Assembly (NCBI GenBank): GCA_003339415.1
Contig: PDHQ01000056.1
Location: 72,345 to 136,344 of the forward strand
Source: Ophiocordyceps camponoti-saundersi (nom. inval.)
Taxonomy: Eukaryota; Ascomycota; Sordariomycetes; Hypocreales; Ophiocordycipitaceae
Length of the DNA stretch: 64,000 bases
Direction: 5' to 3'
The notes under the pieces: generated by a model
The model's database searches: none
Seen by the model: only the letters and a program-made list of their open reading frames with translations
What the model was told of the DNA's origin: nothing
Made by a program: the position numbers and the translations under genes
Shown here: one piece after another, positions 32,506 through 42,391 of the stretch
How positions within the stretch are numbered: position 1 is the stretch's first letter
How the letters are laid out: every line of letters begins with the position of its first letter

Positions 32506-33308
32506 TCCCGAGTTGAAGACTGATCTCTTAGAGAGGGAGAAGAAAAAGCCTCGTCGTTCGGAAAGATGGCGCCTTGACTGTAGGAATTTGCTGCATACTT
32601 GCGTCTCAGCTTCGAGCTTCGAGGATGCTGTCTACTATGTGATGGTTGAGGGAGAGTCACCGTCGAGTACGCGCCCAGCACATTCCTGATTGTGTCTGAC
32701 CGAGTCTGTTCCTATACGTGTGAGAAAGAGAGTTGGACGGGAGTCGCATCACCACCGGTTAGGAGTCATCTCTCTCTCTCTCTCTTCATTCTTTTACAGC
32801 TTTAGAGACTTTTCTGTCGCTAAATCTCCGATCCTCTCTCCTCTTCACGGCAGTTTCTGCGGCTGGCTTGACTGAGTTTCATCTTGAATCAAGAGTTTCC
32901 ATTTGACTTAGATTTGATTCTCGTAGCCTCAGGCGGCAGGGCCCGTCCCGCATACTCCAGCATGGCTTGTACGAGCCTTCTTCAAGTTTGTCTTCTTCTA
33001 TCTGACTTCGAAAGCCTTTTATCGCGGCTTGATGGATATCCTTTTCTCCTTTCTTCACTTACGCAGTCTCAATCTCAGGCCTGGCTGGAGCATTTGACGA
33101 CCGATCTCTCTCTGCAGACATGTCCTGGCAACCGTCATGTCTCGTGTGTCTCGGTTTGCCTTCACCCTCTCCTCCTCAGATGCCGCACCAAGGCATGAGG
33201 ATACGGTGTTTCGTCCTCCAACGAAGTCTTGGTGGCTGCGCGGAAACGGTCGAAACAGCAGAGAAGCTATGGAAGGCGGGTAGCTTGGGGAGGATGTCCT
33301 CGAAAATG

Positions 33309-33316
33309 TATATAAT
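33309..33316 (+). promoter_or_regulatory. TATA box of the long paralogue
   Basis: TATATAAT about 132 bp upstream of the ATG at 33448. Confidence 0.6.
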
Positions 33317-33447
33317 GCCATCCTCCGATCCTCCAAGGAGAACTCGATCTCGTCAGCCCCAGCTCAGTGCACTTCAGTGAAAGCCTGCCCATCCCTCTTG
33401 ATCCCCTTTCAAGGCAATCTCGTCATTCTTTGCTCAGAGAAGAAAAG

Positions 33448-35109
33448 ATGCATATTCAATCTCTCGCCGTCGCCCTGACGCTCGCTGGCGCTGGTCTCGC
33501 CGATCAAAGCAACAACAATGGCCCGCGTCCTTTCGAGGGAAAGGTGGCGCCTGACGTCAAGCCATTGGCGGCCGGCAGGTTCATTCACAAACTGAGGCCC
33601 TCTGATAAGTTGCCCGGCCATGAAAGCTATGGAGAAAAGGAGGATAAGTTGAGGGAGAAGTTGAGGGAGAAGTTGAGCGAGAGTTTGAGGGAGAAGTTGA
33701 GGGAGAAGTTGAGGGAGAAGGAGGGGGAAAATAAGAAGGATGAATACAAGGATGAGGAGGACAAGGATGGGGAGAAAGCTGACGGCAATATTGCGGACAA
33801 GATTGAGGAGAAGGTTGAGGCAAACGTCGAGGACAAGGTTGAGAACGCCAAGGACAAGGCTGAGGAGAAGGCTGATATCGATGACGATGAGCTTGAAGGG
33901 CACGAGGAGCACAATTACGGCCATGGTCACGGTCACCTTCATGGTCACTGGCGCTTCCACCCCTACGGCCACGGCTTTCATCACGGCCATGGCCATGATT
34001 GGGCCCATGACGCCGAAGAAGATCATGCCGGACATGATATCGACGAAGATCATGAAGAGTATAAACGCAATCCTATGCGCCAGCATGGAGGACACGGCCA
34101 CCACCACCATCACCACCACCACGAGCAGCATCATGGAGAGAATGATGGAGAGAACCACGAAGAGAAACACGAAGAGAATCATGAAGAAGAACATGGCGAA
34201 GACGAAGGCCACCACGAAGAATCTAAACGCAGTCCTAGCCGCCAGCACGGAGGACACGGCCACCACCATGAGCATGAGCACCACCACGAAGAGGACCACG
34301 AGGAGAAGCACGAAGAAGAGCATGGCGAAGATCAAGGCGAACATGAAGAATCTAAACGCAGTCCTGGCCGCCAGCACGGAGGACACGGCCACCACCATGA
34401 GCATGAGCATGAGCATGAGCAACACCACGAACAGGACCACGAGGAGAACCACGAGGAGAACCACGAAGAAGAACATGGCGACGAACACGAAGAGGCTCAT
34501 CACCACTTCACCAAGCGCGCCGCCTCCTGCAGCCTCTGCTGCGTGAAGAAGCTCTACATAGGCATCTGCGGAAAATGCAAGTCCTTCTGCGGCGCCGACT
34601 CCGACGGCGGCGCTACGGCCCCGGCCCCGGCCCCAGCCCCAGCCCCCGGTCCCGAAATCGTCATCAACGGCGGCGACGGCGGAGGCGGAGGCGGCGGAGG
34701 CAGCGGTTTCGGCTCCGGTTTCGGCTCCGGTTTCGGCAACGGCTTTGGAAACGGGGGTGGTTTCGGCAACGGCTTTGGAAACGGGGGCGGCTTTGGTAAC
34801 GGCTTTGGTAGCGGTTTCGGAAACGGGGGCGGCTCCGGCGGCGGTTTCGGCAGCGGGTTTGGTAATGGCTTTGGCGGCGGTAATGGCGGTGGCTTTGGTG
34901 GTGGGAGCGGGGGTGGCTTCGGCGATGGGTTCGGAGGCGGTGGCTTTGACGGTGGATTTGGAAACCAATTTGGTAACGCCTTTGCCAACGGTTTTACGAA
35001 CGGCTTCGGTGGTGGTGGTGGTGGTGGTGGTGGCGGTGGTGGTGGCGGCGGCGGTGGCAGCAACGGTTTCGGAGGGTCTTGGCAGAGAAGCTGGCACACC
35101 AGCTGGTAA
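33448..35109 (+). CDS. Secreted His-rich, Kex2-type repeat protein with Gly/Phe tail (long member of the pair)
   Basis: A single exon of 553 aa. Signal peptide about 1-18 (MHIQSLAVALTLAGAGLA). Residues 60-150 hold KLRE and KVE/DK repeats, likely helical. Residues 155-355 are extremely His/Glu rich, with KR dipeptides at 206-207, 260-261, 303-304 and 356-357. After each of the first three comes a cassette starting N/S-P-x-R-QHGGHGHHH. After the fourth KR begins AASCSLCC with six cysteines, then a PAPAPAPGP spacer, EIVINGG, about 160 residues of Gly/Phe/Asn, and a tail GSWQRSWHTSW. Kex2 cleavage would release His-rich peptides and the Cys/Gly protein. His density predicts binding of Ni, Cu or Zn. 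It is a paralogue of the gene at 31643. Confidence 0.88.
   Translation: MHIQSLAVALTLAGAGLADQSNNNGPRPFEGKVAPDVKPLAAGRFIHKLRPSDKLPGHESYGEKEDKLREKLREKLSESLREKLREKLREKEGENKKDEYKDEEDKDGEKADGNIADKIEEKVEANVEDKVENAKDKAEEKADIDDDELEGHEEHNYGHGHGHLHGHWRFHPYGHGFHHGHGHDWAHDAEEDHAGHDIDEDHEEYKRNPMRQHGGHGHHHHHHHHEQHHGENDGENHEEKHEENHEEEHGEDEGHHEESKRSPSRQHGGHGHHHEHEHHHEEDHEEKHEEEHGEDQGEHEESKRSPGRQHGGHGHHHEHEHEHEQHHEQDHEENHEENHEEEHGDEHEEAHHHFTKRAASCSLCCVKKLYIGICGKCKSFCGADSDGGATAPAPAPAPAPGPEIVINGGDGGGGGGGGSGFGSGFGSGFGNGFGNGGGFGNGFGNGGGFGNGFGSGFGNGGGSGGGFGSGFGNGFGGGNGGGFGGGSGGGFGDGFGGGGFDGGFGNQFGNAFANGFTNGFGGGGGGGGGGGGGGGGGSNGFGGSWQRSWHTSW
34072..34497 (+). repeat. KR-flanked His/Glu cassette repeats (coding)
   Basis: Three tandem cassettes with KR spacings of 54, 43 and 53 codons. 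Each opens with P-x-RQHGGHGHHH and continues with HE/HEE repeats to the next SKR or TKR. Confidence 0.88.
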
Positions 35110-35645
35110 GCGATCGTGATCCCCTTTTTTGAGGATGGATAATGGGCCGGTAGTATGAATTATGATAGGTTTAAAAGAAAGAGATGGCTGGAATACAATA
35201 GCGTTGGTGTCACTCGCTCGTTGCTACCGTGGATGAGGATGAAGTGATGTCTGCCTTTGTTGTGAGGGCTTGAACTGGCATCATCTATGTTTCTGTGAGA
35301 CTGTGAAAGTATGTGAGTAGGTATGTTCGTAAGAACTGAGTGTATACAGGCCTCCCTTCACAGCCGGCAATGGACCCTATAAGAGGCTCAAAACAGCTCA
35401 TACAGGACAGCATTCGGTCAAACTTTCCGCTGTCCATGAGCTTCGTCTCCAGTTGCAACGCTGACAGGTTGAGGTCATATCATTGTTCATTGTTCAATAT
35501 TAGACAGCTTTCTTTCCAGGCTACATACAGAGCCATATGACAGCGAGAAAAGTCGGCAACATGACCCTTTTCAAGTGACAAATGGAACCAAAGAGGCAAT
35601 TGATATGTCCATCTCCCCCGAAGCATCACCTTCCATAGCTCTGCA
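35110..35645. other. Intergenic
   Basis: About 540 bp between the stops of two convergent secreted-protein genes. No gene is seen. Confidence 0.5.
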
Positions 35646-35945
35646 TCAGCAGCACTGAAGCCCCAATCTCAGCAAGGATCCTGAATGAGGGAGATGGGGT
35701 CTGTGAAGACTTACGCCTACTCTGCGGCAGTAACGATTGCAGTATGTTCTTCCATTGCAGGCCATCTATTGCTCCCACCTCGTCATGTTAGTCTCCAGCT
35801 TCGTCTGCATTTTCCCCAGCGTGTACTGGAAGCAACCCACGCAGTATGGATCTGGAATCGGGTAAAACGTTGGCTTCGCTTCTGGCTTTGGACTAGCCAT
35901 GGCCAGAGCGGCGAGGGCGGACAGGATGAATGATGGCGTCTTCAT
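35646..35945 (-). CDS. Small secreted six-cysteine peptide (spliced model)
   Basis: Exon 1, 35841-35945, gives MKTPSFILSALAALAMA, a clear signal peptide, then a Pro-rich stretch and a Cys. A 75-bp intron (35766-35840; donor GTGGGT, ACTAAC branch, TAG) leads to exon 2 (35715-35765). A second possible intron (35655-35714, donor GTAAGT, CAG) leads to a 9-bp last exon. The product is 54 aa with six Cys, pattern C-x2-C-x5-C-x3-C-x4-CC. The second intron is 60 bp without a stop, so retaining it gives a 74-aa form with the same Cys-Cys end. Unspliced reading stops after 59 aa with two Cys. The size, signal peptide and even Cys count fit a secreted disulfide-rich peptide of effector or antimicrobial type; no family is recognised. 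Confidence 0.6.
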
Positions 35946-36097
35946 CTGGACTGATTATGTGTTGGTTTAATATGTCTAGAGTTTGAGGTGAAAGTCGATG
36001 TTGGAATAGCTCAATGATGGACTGTGAAACGGCTGCTAGCGAGAGTGAATCAACAAGAAGAATGAAGTATCTCATGATCCAACGACTTCCGACTTGC

Positions 36098-36103
36098 TTT
36101 ATA
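36098..36103 (-). promoter_or_regulatory. TATA box of the six-cysteine peptide gene
   Basis: TATAAAG on the minus strand, about 153 bp upstream of the ATG at 35945. Confidence 0.6.
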
Positions 36104-38012
36104 CTGCCACAAGATGAGCATCGGTTTTGCCGAGACTCGAGTAGTGTCATGCCTATCGAATACTACTAGGTTGTCATGATTACTGTAGCATCTTCGATTC
36201 ATTGTCTTGTGTATGTATACTACAACCTCTGGGCATCATTAGATCACGTTCTGGGTCTCATATATTCGATTCGGTTTCCCGAACAAGCCCCCAGTGACCG
36301 AGCCGGCGACTGTTTTCTTCCTCGTTTTCCTTCTCCCTCGGTCAAATGATGTTTAAATTTTACCTCAGTTCTCTCGCGTAATGGTTTGCTCGGACAATAG
36401 GTTGCCAAGTAAACTTACAAGAGGCGTAATAATTTCCGCAGGGCTATAGAGAATGACGTCTCTTCTTGACGGGTCTCCCCAAGTTTCGTTGAGAAGAGTT
36501 GGACTGGTTGGTGGAGCTGGTTCCTTGTGGCGAAGACGCTGAATGCACTGTCGTCGTATGCAGAATATATCGGCACCTTTGCTTCTTTGCCTTCCCTTTC
36601 CCAGCTTCACTGAGACTTGCCATAAGTGACCGTCGACAGCCCTAATTCTTACGGAGATGGCATCACACTACCCGTCTGATGGCAGACAAGAGATCCCCAG
36701 ATGGCATTCCTCTCGCTGCGACTTTCCGACAGCGGCAATAATTGCGGCGTGTCTGGCCTTGGCTGCTGAAGTCGATTTGAGAAGTAGCTCGGTGCCAAGC
36801 AGCAGAGCCACCACTGGCAAGACGGTAGTCTGTTATAGGTAGACGACAGAGGTTGCATGCTGGATTATATCGGCTTATATTGCATCCATGTGTTTCCCAT
36901 GGACGGATAAAGCGGCCGTTATACCGTATCAATTGCGGGAAACCTTGTCACGGTCAAGCCTATATCAAGTCGCCCAGGAAGAAGCTGACAGGCGTCAGCC
37001 ATTCTTGGGCAACTCCGGCATTACTCAGTCTCAGGAACCTATAACATCGCAAGGATTCACCGTGTGATGAAATGTTGACGTAACAAACCAGTAGCACCTA
37101 TCGAATCGTATGACCAAACACATGTAAGGCGACGGTCTTATACTCGACAATCACGTAAATCGCTATGATAGCCTGGAAGAGAGAGAGGGAAAAAACAACT
37201 CACCTAGACGTACAAGACAGTTGCGCATCTTGACACCTCGAGCGGCATCAACTTTGCACTTTACTAACCCATCGGCCTATATCGACCGATGGTCGGAGAC
37301 TCTAGAACAGTGAACAGATGGTAAGCCACCGATCAACGGGATCGTCTCGGCTGCTACCGGATCGAGCGCGCGCCGCACGGCCCCTAAAGAGCGTGCCGTC
37401 CGATGACGACTTTGATGTTCCCCCCTTTTTGACTGTGGGAGCGTCTTCGATGGCATGGCATTTTGCCTCTGAAGGGAGATGGAGAGAGAGAGAGAGAGAA
37501 AGTCAAAAACGGACGGAGTATCCTTCACTTGGATCCGATTCGAGTGTAATCCAAGTCACGAGTGTCTTTACTACTGGCGAGGCTGAAGCAGCAGTTCGTC
37601 CGTCCAATCCATCCCATCGCCTTCCCCCCTCTCCATCTCTTTACACACCAAAAGTTCAGCTTCACAGCATCCTCATTTCACCATCGTCCACCTACAGATA
37701 ATCTTCCTACCCTTTTCAACCCCCCCAATCAACCAGCCAACATCTATCCAAACTAGCCAAATCCCCCCCAAGTTCAAAGCACTTAGCTTCGCGCCAGTCT
37801 CTGCACCTCGCTTCCGTATCGGGTCTGACACCATCGGTACGGTCAGAAAAGCCGATCCCAAAGGCCATCGATCGTTCGACGGCCATTACCGATGATTCAT
37901 CCAGCAGCCAGCCCATACCGTCATCAATCACTAGGAAGCCCTTTTCCTCTTACAGCGGACGTAGGCGTTGAGGGAAAAGCAAAGAGAGAAAAAGGGGAGG
38001 CAAACGATGGAG

Positions 38013-38018
38013 TATAAA
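38013..38018 (+). promoter_or_regulatory. TATA box of the small acidic protein gene
   Basis: TATAAAG about 102 bp upstream of the ATG at 38120. Confidence 0.55.
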
Positions 38019-38119
38019 GACCTCATAGTAAGACGCTGTTTCTGAGTATCACAAAAATCCAGATCATACTGAATCATCATCTCGCCTTACACACATACAA
38101 AGAAACAACTTCTCACATC

Positions 38120-38423
38120 ATGTCCGCCGAAACTGATTACGTGTCCCGTCAAGGAGACAAGTCTGAGATCCCGGTTCAGGCAGACGATGTCAGGGTAGAA
38201 GACCCGATTGATGAAACCACTGCCGACACGGATGCTCAATTAGGTGGGTGACTGCTCGAGGAAACATCTGGTAAACACATGATCTAACATCCATCATAAA
38301 GCCCGTGATGAAAAGGACGCCATCGACACAAGTAACATCATCAAAGAAAAGACCCGCCATGCTGCGCCAAAAGGTGGCTATCGAGAGCCGGGCGATGACG
38401 AAGGTATTCCTGTCGATGATTAA
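38120..38423 (+). CDS. Small acidic protein with IDTSNII motif (CHZ-like?)
   Basis: Two exons (38120-38243, 38302-38423) with a 58-bp intron containing CTAAC; 81 aa. The N-terminal half is acidic (DDVRVEDPIDETTADTD). The second exon reads DEKDAIDTSNIIKEKTRHA, then GGYREPGDDEGIPVDD. The IDxSNII-x3-TR stretch resembles the CHZ motif of the H2A.Z chaperone Chz1, but the following residues differ, so the link is weak. It has no signal peptide, so it is likely cytosolic or nuclear. The strong TATA box suggests inducible expression. Confidence 0.75.
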
Positions 38424-38971
38424 GGCTGAGGCCGTGGTGGCTGTATAGTGTAGGTTTAGGACGTTGGACATGTCTTGGAATTACAAGGGTGTTTGTAGAT
38501 TTGGTCTGGAACGGCTCGTCAGTCAGATACAGGAATGTGGAATCACGGCTTTGAGAGAGGCAGCGGGAGCCGTGAGAAGTCTTTGGTTGCATGTGATAGT
38601 GTAAACAACTTTTGCCAGCTTACAGAGGCATCAACCTCCGCAGCTGCGATGAAGCTGGAGAAACATTTCGTGATCGTTGACATTCGTCTTTGATCCTCAT
38701 TCAACTGTGCGCGTTCCTCTGCCGCAGTCACAAGTCAAGTCGTGATAGTTGGTCCAAGTCTCACCAATGTGCGACATCTCCGCCGCCGACCTCCATTCCA
38801 GCTCGAGGCTCTTCTCGACCTAATGAGTCGAGACGCCCCAGGCTCAGCAGCTCTTCCCCTCCTCGCCCAATTCCCCGTCCGATCATTCTCAGCGCAAGCA
38901 TCGCCAGAGGCGAAAGGAAAGGAAACGGGTGGCGCCCCTCGCCTGCCAGCGTCCTCTCGTCCGCGTCCACG
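38424..38971. other. Intergenic
   Basis: About 550 bp of promoter and leader sequence before the membrane protein gene. Confidence 0.5.
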
Positions 38972-39859
38972 ATGAACAGCCAGAGCACTCTCGAGCCGTT
39001 CTCCAACTCTTCTTCGCCCGTGAGCAACCCGTATGCCAGCAGCGAGTCGACGGCCTCGGTATGCACGTCGACGTCGCAACGACAACCTCCGGCTTATGGC
39101 GACGAGCCGCCGAATTATCAGGAGGAGCTCCTCAGCCAGGCCAAAGCGCGGGAACGAAAGACCATCTTCATCCGCCTGTTGTCATCCATCTTCATCACAG
39201 TCCTCGTCTCGCTCATCGTCGCCGCCGTCGTGGAGCGGATTCACGACAATCGCGGCGACGTCCATCATGAAGTTCCCACGTTGGTTCCCTCCCCTATGGC
39301 TGGCCAAAGAGTATCAAGTTGACGCGATAGCAGACGGAGCGTGGAGAAAATCACCGTCATCTCGACACAAGCATCATCTGCATCGCCCGACGCAGCCGCG
39401 GCGAAATCAGCATCGGCAACATCCGATTCTTCCTCCCTAATGACTTCCGACTCTCCTCCTCTTTCTTCCACTCCGACCGCCGGCTCCAAGACGGGGTCCA
39501 AGACGCAGACGGACTCGGCCTCAGCTACAGCAACCGCGAGTCAGGCCATCACATCCACCATCGACTGCAGCTCAATGAGTCTCATTAGCGGCGCATCGCT
39601 GGTGACCATCTTCCGGCAGCAAAAGTCGAAGCGGAATGGGCCGCCCGTTCCAATGCCCACGGCGGGCGAGTCGCGGATGCAGGAAAAGGCCGTGTACTCC
39701 TTTCGGGGTTGTCTGTGGTCCGAGGCCCATTACCGGCTCGGAGACCGGCGGCGAGATGGCATGAGCCGCTTGTGTACCGTCATGTGTCCCGCGAGTAAAG
39801 CTGGTGATCTTTCGGAGCGCGGGACGATGCCGGACGGGCCGGACTGGGATCGCAGCTGA
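38972..39859 (+). CDS. Single-pass membrane protein with PPxY motifs
   Basis: Two exons, 38972-39279 and 39334-39859, with a proposed 54-bp intron (donor GTTGGT, acceptor GCAG); 277 aa. The N-terminal 50 residues are Ser-rich and contain two PY motifs (PPAYGDEPPNY), the docking signal for WW domains of Nedd4/Rsp5-type ubiquitin ligases. One transmembrane helix follows (FIRLLSSIFITVLVSLIVAAVV, about 70-92). The outer part is Ser/Thr-rich and ends with a small Cys-containing domain (TSTIDCSSM, SFRGCLW, LCTVMCPASKAG). No family is recognised. The orientation is probably N-inside. The splice site is inferred; the C-terminal 80 residues could contain a further intron. Confidence 0.65.
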
Positions 39860-40232
39860 CGATGGACGGGGTTGTTGAGCTGATGAAGAGAACTCGCGTC
39901 TATGTAAGACGCTGGAGATTTGGACATGGGTCGGCGCATGGCGATGGCATCATGATGAATAGACACCTATCCAGGTAGAGCTGAGAAGCTATGAGCCTAT
40001 GATAGATAGTACTTAGATAGCTATAGCATCATAGGCGATAGAAGAGGGGAGTCAGGAGCGGGCACGGGGGTGTCAAGACTCAGGAGTGTGGTTTGGGGTG
40101 GTATAGGGTAGTCAGGGCAGCTGAGAAGCACACCGAGAGTGTGTGGAAAAAAAACTTCATATCATTGCAACTTTCACCACCTCAAAACATCTTCATCCGC
40201 CTCGCTCACTTCGTCCTTTTCCTGATGCCCTT
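39860..40232. other. Intergenic, PUS1 promoter
   Basis: About 370 bp; nothing recognisable beyond short ATAG/GATA-rich sequence. Confidence 0.5.
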
Positions 40233-42105
40233 ATGGCGTCCCCTGAAGAGATTCCTTCGTCTTCCGTGGATAATGCCAATCAACCTCCAGACCCCGAAAA
40301 GCCCGCTGAAGACGACGATGACGACGACAATGGCAGACGGCATAGGTAAGCGGCGCAAGGATGATGAGGAAGAGGAGGAAAAGGTTGAGGCGTCGATGCT
40401 GCTGACGACGAGTATGGACAGCCGGCAGCAGCAGAAGAAGCGGAAGCAGCAGCTGAAGCAAGAGAAGAAACGCAAGAAACAAGACGATTGGCGCGAGATC
40501 AAACGGCGCAAGGTAGACGCCGCTGAGATCAAGAACCCCTTCTCCAAGGAGGAGATCGCGGCCGAGACGCGCCGGCCCAAGAGAAAGGTGGCCGTCATGA
40601 TCGGTTACGCCGGCACGGGCTACAAGGGAATGCAGGTCAACGGCGACGAACCGACCATCGAGCGCGACCTCTTCCAGGCCTTCATCGACGCCGAAGCCAT
40701 CTCCAAGGCTAATGCCGACGACCCGCGCAAGTCGAGCCTCGCCCGCTGCGCCCGGACGGATAAGGGCGTTCACGCGGCAGGAAACGTCATCAGCCTAAAG
40801 CTCATCATCGAGGATGCGGACGTGGTGGCCAATATCAACGCCCATTTACCGGATCAGATCCGCGTCTGGGGCATCCAGCGGACGAACAACACCTTCAATT
40901 GCTATCAATATTGCGACTCGCGCTGGTACGAGTATCTGCTTCCGAGCTACTGTCTGCTGCCGCCTCACCCGCATACCTTTTTGGGCCGTAAACTGGTCGA
41001 GCTGGCGAACGAGTACGGGACGACGGACGAGCTGAATACGGCCAATGCTGATGTCGTTGACTTCTGGTCCTCCGTCGAGAACGAGGTGGTTCGCCCGATC
41101 TTGGATGCTCTCGATCCGGATGTTCGTGCTGCTGTGCTGGAGCGCGCTCACGCCAATAACGACGACGCTGATGTCGCCATCGTCTCGGCTCCCGAGACCA
41201 ACGACGACGATGCTGATAACGCCGTCGTCACCGCTCCCGAGACCAACAACGACGATGGTGATAACGCAGTCGTCTCGGCTCCCAAGAATAACGACGACGA
41301 CGCTGATTACGCCGTCGTCACCGCTTCCGAGACCAATACCAACGATGCTGATAACGCAGTCGTCTCGGCTCCCGAGACCGACGACGACGCTGATTACGTA
41401 GTCGTCACTGCTCCCGAGGCCAATACCGACGAGTCACCGCCTCCTCTTCCTCCTCCTCCTCCTCCTCCTCCAGAGAGCGTTAAGCCCAAGAATAGTCGCC
41501 AGCTCGGTCCCGTCGACTTCGCCTTGCGCGACATCAAGGCCGCATACGTGACAGCTAAGCGCCGCTACCGCATCAGTCCCGAGCGTCTCGGCCGTCTACA
41601 GGCTGCGCTGGATCGCTACCTCGGCACAAATAACTTCCATAACTACACGGTGCAGAAGCCCTATGGCGATCCCTCTTCACGTCGACACATCAAGTCCTTC
41701 GTCGCGAACCCGGAACCTATACTCATTGGAGGCACCGAATGGCTCTCGCTCAAGGTCCACGGTCAGAGCTTCATGATGCATCAGATCCGCAAAATGGTCG
41801 GAATGGCCACTCTCCTGGTTCGCTGTGGCACGCCCCTCGATCGTATCAATGATAGCTACGCCGATCGTAAGCTAGCTATCCCCAAGGCTCCCGGGCTCGG
41901 TCTCCTTCTCGAGCGTCCTGTCTTTGAGAATTACAATCGCCGTGCTCGCGAATCATTCGACCGGCCGGTGATTGACTTTGGCAACTACGAAGAGGAAATG
42001 AAGGCCTTCAAAGACAAACATATTTACACGCGCATCTTTGAGGTGGAGGAAAAGGAGAATACGTTGGTTTTTGCTTCTCTTTCCCGAGACTTGATACGCG
42101 ACTGA
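40233..42105 (+). CDS. PUS1: tRNA pseudouridine synthase Pus1
   Basis: Two exons (40233-40345, 40422-42105) with a 76-bp intron (GTAAGC, CTGAC, ACAG) give 598 aa. The start at 40233 yields MASPEEIPSSSVDNAN and an acidic run that the intron joins in frame to a Lys/Gln-rich nuclear segment. The TruA-type domain begins RKVAVMIGYAGTGYKGMQ. The catalytic Asp151 lies in CARTDKGVHAAGN, and FNCYQYCDSRWYEYLLPSY, NNFHNYTVQKPY and MMHQIRKMVGMATLLV follow. Pus1 modifies several tRNA positions (26-28, 34-36, 65, 67) and U2 snRNA in the nucleus. A lineage-type insert of six acidic 15-residue repeats plus poly-Pro splits the domain. Confidence 0.95.
41155..41421 (+). repeat. Coding minisatellite in PUS1, 45 bp x 6
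   Basis: Five 45-bp units and one of 42 bp encode variants of N-[ND]-DDADNAVV[ST]APET. They are followed by a Pro8-type run. The unit stays in frame, so copy-number changes would not break the protein. Confidence 0.92.
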
Positions 42106-42109
42106 CAGA

Positions 42110-42391
42110 TACGGACTCTCCAGCTTCCACTCCTTCTTTAATCAGGTCGACCAGTTCAAGTCGAATCACTTCCTCTGGTTGACGGCCGGCGGGCTGAGCG
42201 TAGCCGAGATCCCCAAGAGTGCGGGCACCAAGGTTGAAGAGGACGTAGACAAGCAGCTGGGTGATGAGAACGAAGACCCAGAAGGCGGGGAAGGCTAGAG
42301 GAGCCTGGAAGTATGTGGAAACACCACCGTTCGAATGTTTGGAGAAGTTATCACGATATACATCGTCGCTTAAAAAAGCCCATGGTATCAA
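42110..42391 (-). other. Coding-like frame without a start, one membrane segment
   Basis: Between the ends of PUS1 and MED22 a minus-strand frame shows strong C-ending codon bias and encodes FPAFWVFVLITQLLVYVLF followed by NLGARTLGDLGYAQPAG. There is no ATG in frame (the first open codon is a TTG) and the frame runs on into the PUS1 3' end. It could be an exon spliced from upstream, for example with a donor near 42420 and an acceptor before APLAF, a gene remnant, or chance. Confidence 0.3.

Larger units (their letters stand above)
32330..33447. other. Shared divergent promoter region
   Basis: 1.1 kb between the two paralogous secreted-protein genes, with a TATA box facing each way (32499-32505 and 33309-33316). 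No other gene is seen. Confidence 0.6.
35946..38119. other. 2.2-kb intergenic region, no supported gene
   Basis: The promoter of the six-cysteine peptide lies at the left end. Several short frames occur (36365-36610, 36649-36932, 37277-37700) but none has a good start, splice sites and coding bias together. A (GA)n tract lies at about 37482-37500. Confidence 0.5.

Noticed and set aside
33409..35097. Minus-strand open frame of 562 codons opposite the His-rich protein
   Set aside because: It is the mirror of GC-rich repeats in the real gene; it has no signal peptide or domain and consists of Thr/Ala/Val low-complexity sequence.
29387..36103. Dikaritin-type RiPP cluster (UstYa oxidases with a KR-repeat precursor)
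   Set aside because: The precursor-like protein is present but no UstYa/DUF3328, tyrosinase or UstR-like gene is found within the window; the membrane protein at 38972 lacks the HxxHC motifs.
36649..36932. Possible secreted gene (hydrophobic stretch LPVVALLLGTELLL)
   Set aside because: The hydrophobic frame has no ATG and would need an unsupported upstream exon.
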